64,000 nucleotides of DNA from Taeniopygia guttata (lineage: Eukaryota > Chordata > Aves > Passeriformes > Estrildidae), in assembly GCF_048771995.1 (NCBI RefSeq), contig NC_133030.1:61825501-61889500 (forward strand), read 5' to 3'. Position 1 is the stretch's first letter. Each line of letters begins with the position of its first letter. Positions 61,801 through 64,000 of the stretch are shown here, piece after piece. The notes under the pieces were generated by a model, which was not told the DNA's origin, made no database searches, and saw nothing but the letters and a program-made list of their open reading frames with translations. The translations under genes were made by a program, and so were the position numbers.

Positions 61801-64000
61801 GCAGCAAGCATAGTGTTACTGTGTGTGTTGTATCACAAGGCAGAGACACATTTGGCCAGCAGACTGTGAATCCTCACGGGAAGTGGCACAAGGGTTTTCC
61901 AAACCTCAGAATTTTATGTTGAAAATAATTGTCTGGAAGGTAATAGTCCCCCAGAATGGACTAATAGCCTGTCAGGTTTCACATTTCCTTGAGTCACTTT
62001 TGAATTCATAAAACATTCTGAAATACTCTGATCCAAATTTGGTGCTCAAAAATGTCAGCTTCATGTGGGATGAAGCTTTTGACTGCAGGTTTTATCTGAG
62101 GAGGATTTTTGTTCACCTTTCTCCCTTGGATTGCTGGAGACAACCAGGTGAGTCAGGTTGTGTTTACTGTCAGTACAAACTCTGTGAAAGCCCTAATGAG
62201 GCTGTTGGTGCTGTAAGTGTCCAGCTGCTAAAATACAGATGTTGTCCAACTAAACTGGATTGATCCAGATCCAGAATGGTATTTCCCTGGCAAGGTTTAG
62301 CATTCTTAATGCAAAGTGAACCCTCATAGCAGGGCCTCTTATACTGTAGGGTTTGTATTTTAATGAGGTAGATATTTAATCAATTTTAGGGTATACTGGT
62401 ATCTGCCTTTTGCACATGTTTCAAATAACAATGAAATTTATCCGCAGATGAAGTAATTGAGGCATAGCCTGATTTCAGAAGGGTGCACAGCCCTTACTGC
62501 AGTGTAATTCTAAGAGATTGGGGATCAATCAAAATGTTTTAAAATTAAGAGTTTTCTGCAGCTGGGACACTCCCAAGTTGAGCTACTTTGGTTTCAGTTT
62601 ATAGCTCAACTTTTTTTTACCCAACTCAAATGGTTTATTGTACCCAGCATTTTTTAACTGTCACATCTGAAAACGAAAAATATCTTTAAAAACCCCGATA
62701 TCCTGTAGAGATCTAAACCCATATTGAGCTGTGTGACCCAAACATACCCCGAACTTTAATGGCAAGAAGTTTAAAATTGAAATCCAGGTCTGTATTTCAC
62801 ATGAGTTCCTAGCCTTGTATGTCAGAATTTGAACACCATATTCAGCTAAAATACCTTGGAATTTGCCTTTGCTTGACTGCTCTCACTGAGTTACAGCTCT
62901 GGCAATTATTGCCTCTAAGCATGATTTTGGTGATTGTTTAGAAAATAACCCTTAATCTTGTGGTGGTTCATTCCACATCATTTGGTTTATGTCTTATCTA
63001 TAAAGATTGAAGTATTTGAAATCCAGATATGGATTGTTGGGCCAGAACCATGGCCAGATTTTCACAGGGTTGCTTTACAAATCCTCTTACTTTTGTAATG
63101 TGTTTTCAAACTTTCTCTGTATTACTAAGTTTTCCTCTGAGGTCCAGTTTCTGATACATTTTCTTGTGCTAACACCACATTTTTGGGCTGGGAACTGTTC
63201 ATTCTGGGAATAAAACAGGACAATTTTGGCCATCAAGGTCTCATCCAAGACCCATGGAGTACAATGTAGGTATCTCATTGCTTAGCAGGGCTTTATATGT
63301 GGTTGAAGAACAGGATAATCAAGTCATCAAGAGTAAAAAATAAGGTAAATTGCATTTAACTGTAGTTAAACAGTTCATTTAACTGTGTCTCACAATGATG
63401 TAGGTGGTTTCTGTGCTGGATTCTGAACTTTATAGTTGACAATTTACTCGGAATCTGGTAACAAGGAGTCTCATCTGACTGAATGTTGAGTCTTAAATGC
63501 ATTGCTCAAATATTCCTGGATGGATTTCATGAGAAAATTCCAGGGGGGTTATTACAGGATTGGGTCCTGTAGTATGGATCTTATAACACACATACAAATG
63601 AAACTGTATTGAAAGAACTACATTGAGCAGGAAAGCATAGTTTAGTTTTAATGCTATTTTCAATGATTTGGAACAAAACACTTAAAGTATTTCAGTAGTT
63701 TTTTGCAAGTTTTTACATGGTTTTGTATTAAAATTTTCTTTCCCATTTGAAAGAATTTACCTGACATCCTTCTTATTAATTCAAACTGCTTTGAAACTGT
63801 GGTTCAGTAGGAAAATCTTAAAATAAACCATGTGCCATATTTTTCAGAATTCCACCTCTTTCAGAGCACATTGCTGAGTGGAGTCATTAGATGTAGAATT
63901 CACATTTTCAAAATTCCTTCAAAAAGTGTTTCAGGCTGATGTGTGAGACTCAGAGATAAATTATAAATTACATCTTTAGATCTTGATCAGCAGTAAGCAT
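49878..64000. other. Gene-poor, CR1-free AT-rich region (presumed BMP4-side desert)
   Basis: Fourteen kilobases with no CR1 copy, LTR or gene that I can support. Open frames up to about 165 codons (for example 54606-55106 and 55057-55551 on the plus strand, 53846-53385 on the minus strand) have no domains, no conserved coding sense and no splice context that joins them. The one simple repeat seen is the CA/TA run near 55677-55737. By amniote gene order BMP4 lies further right, head to head with CDKN3, so distal BMP4 enhancers could sit here, but nothing in the sequence proves one. Confidence 0.5.
55677..55737. repeat. Mixed TA/CA microsatellite
   Basis: TATGTACATACATTATATAT followed by an ACACACACACAC run and CATATGTAC. 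Confidence 0.85.

Noticed and set aside
1-64000. tRNA, rRNA, small RNA genes and CRISPR arrays
   Set aside because: None was seen. The regular repeats are LTR, CR1 or short tandem repeats, and no cloverleaf or spacer-repeat pattern was found by eye.

Overview
The window looks like bird nuclear DNA, most likely from a songbird. It holds three intron-bearing vertebrate housekeeping genes in an order known from amniotes (GMFB, CNIH1, CDKN3). It has about 25 copies of the CR1 LINE 3' end, the dominant bird retrotransposon, and no SINE that I recognise. The intergenic distances are short, as in birds. No tRNA, rRNA, CRISPR or bacterial-type gene was seen.

Layout. Bases 1-8.4 kb are an accessory block of repeats. 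Minus-strand LTRs (about 831-1285, 1513-1988, 4592-5088, 5635-6110, 7308-7783) alternate with decayed minus-strand pieces that resemble the N-terminal half of ITPRIP-like proteins, a family expanded in birds. Part of the block (about 5.1-8.2 kb) is a tandem duplication with a period of about 1.67 kb. A plus-strand ERVK-like provirus fragment (LTR, tRNA-Lys primer site, gag start; 3010-4477) interrupts the array. From 8.4 to 10.1 kb there are only CR1 fragments.

GMFB (+, CDS 10413-18798, seven coding exons, 142 aa) starts in a CpG island. Its fourth intron begins with ATATCCTT and ends with AC, with a TTCTTTAAC branch site, so it is a U12-type AT-AC intron. The 3' UTR runs to a polyA signal at 20662 or 22543. 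From 22.6 to 31.9 kb is intergenic DNA with many CR1 copies, including a longer one (30905-31937) that keeps the end of the reverse transcriptase and a 31-bp minisatellite. CNIH1 (+, CDS 32153-38162, five exons, 144 aa) starts in a second CpG island and ends at polyA signals near 39013-39028. CDKN3 (-, CDS 46636-41986, seven coding exons) lies tail to tail with CNIH1. Its CpG-rich promoter carries CCAAT boxes, an octamer and a CHR-like TTTGAA motif, as expected for a cell-cycle gene. The sequence right of 47.2 kb has no gene that I can support and no CR1 after about 49.9 kb. From the amniote gene order it should be the near edge of the regulatory desert in front of BMP4, which is outside the window.

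The three genes do not form a pathway. GMFB acts on branched actin, CNIH1 on ER export of cargo, and CDKN3 on CDK dephosphorylation. Their linkage is inherited synteny. All coordinates of exons were set by reading the splice sites and checking phase and protein continuity by eye against remembered human proteins. No alignment was run.
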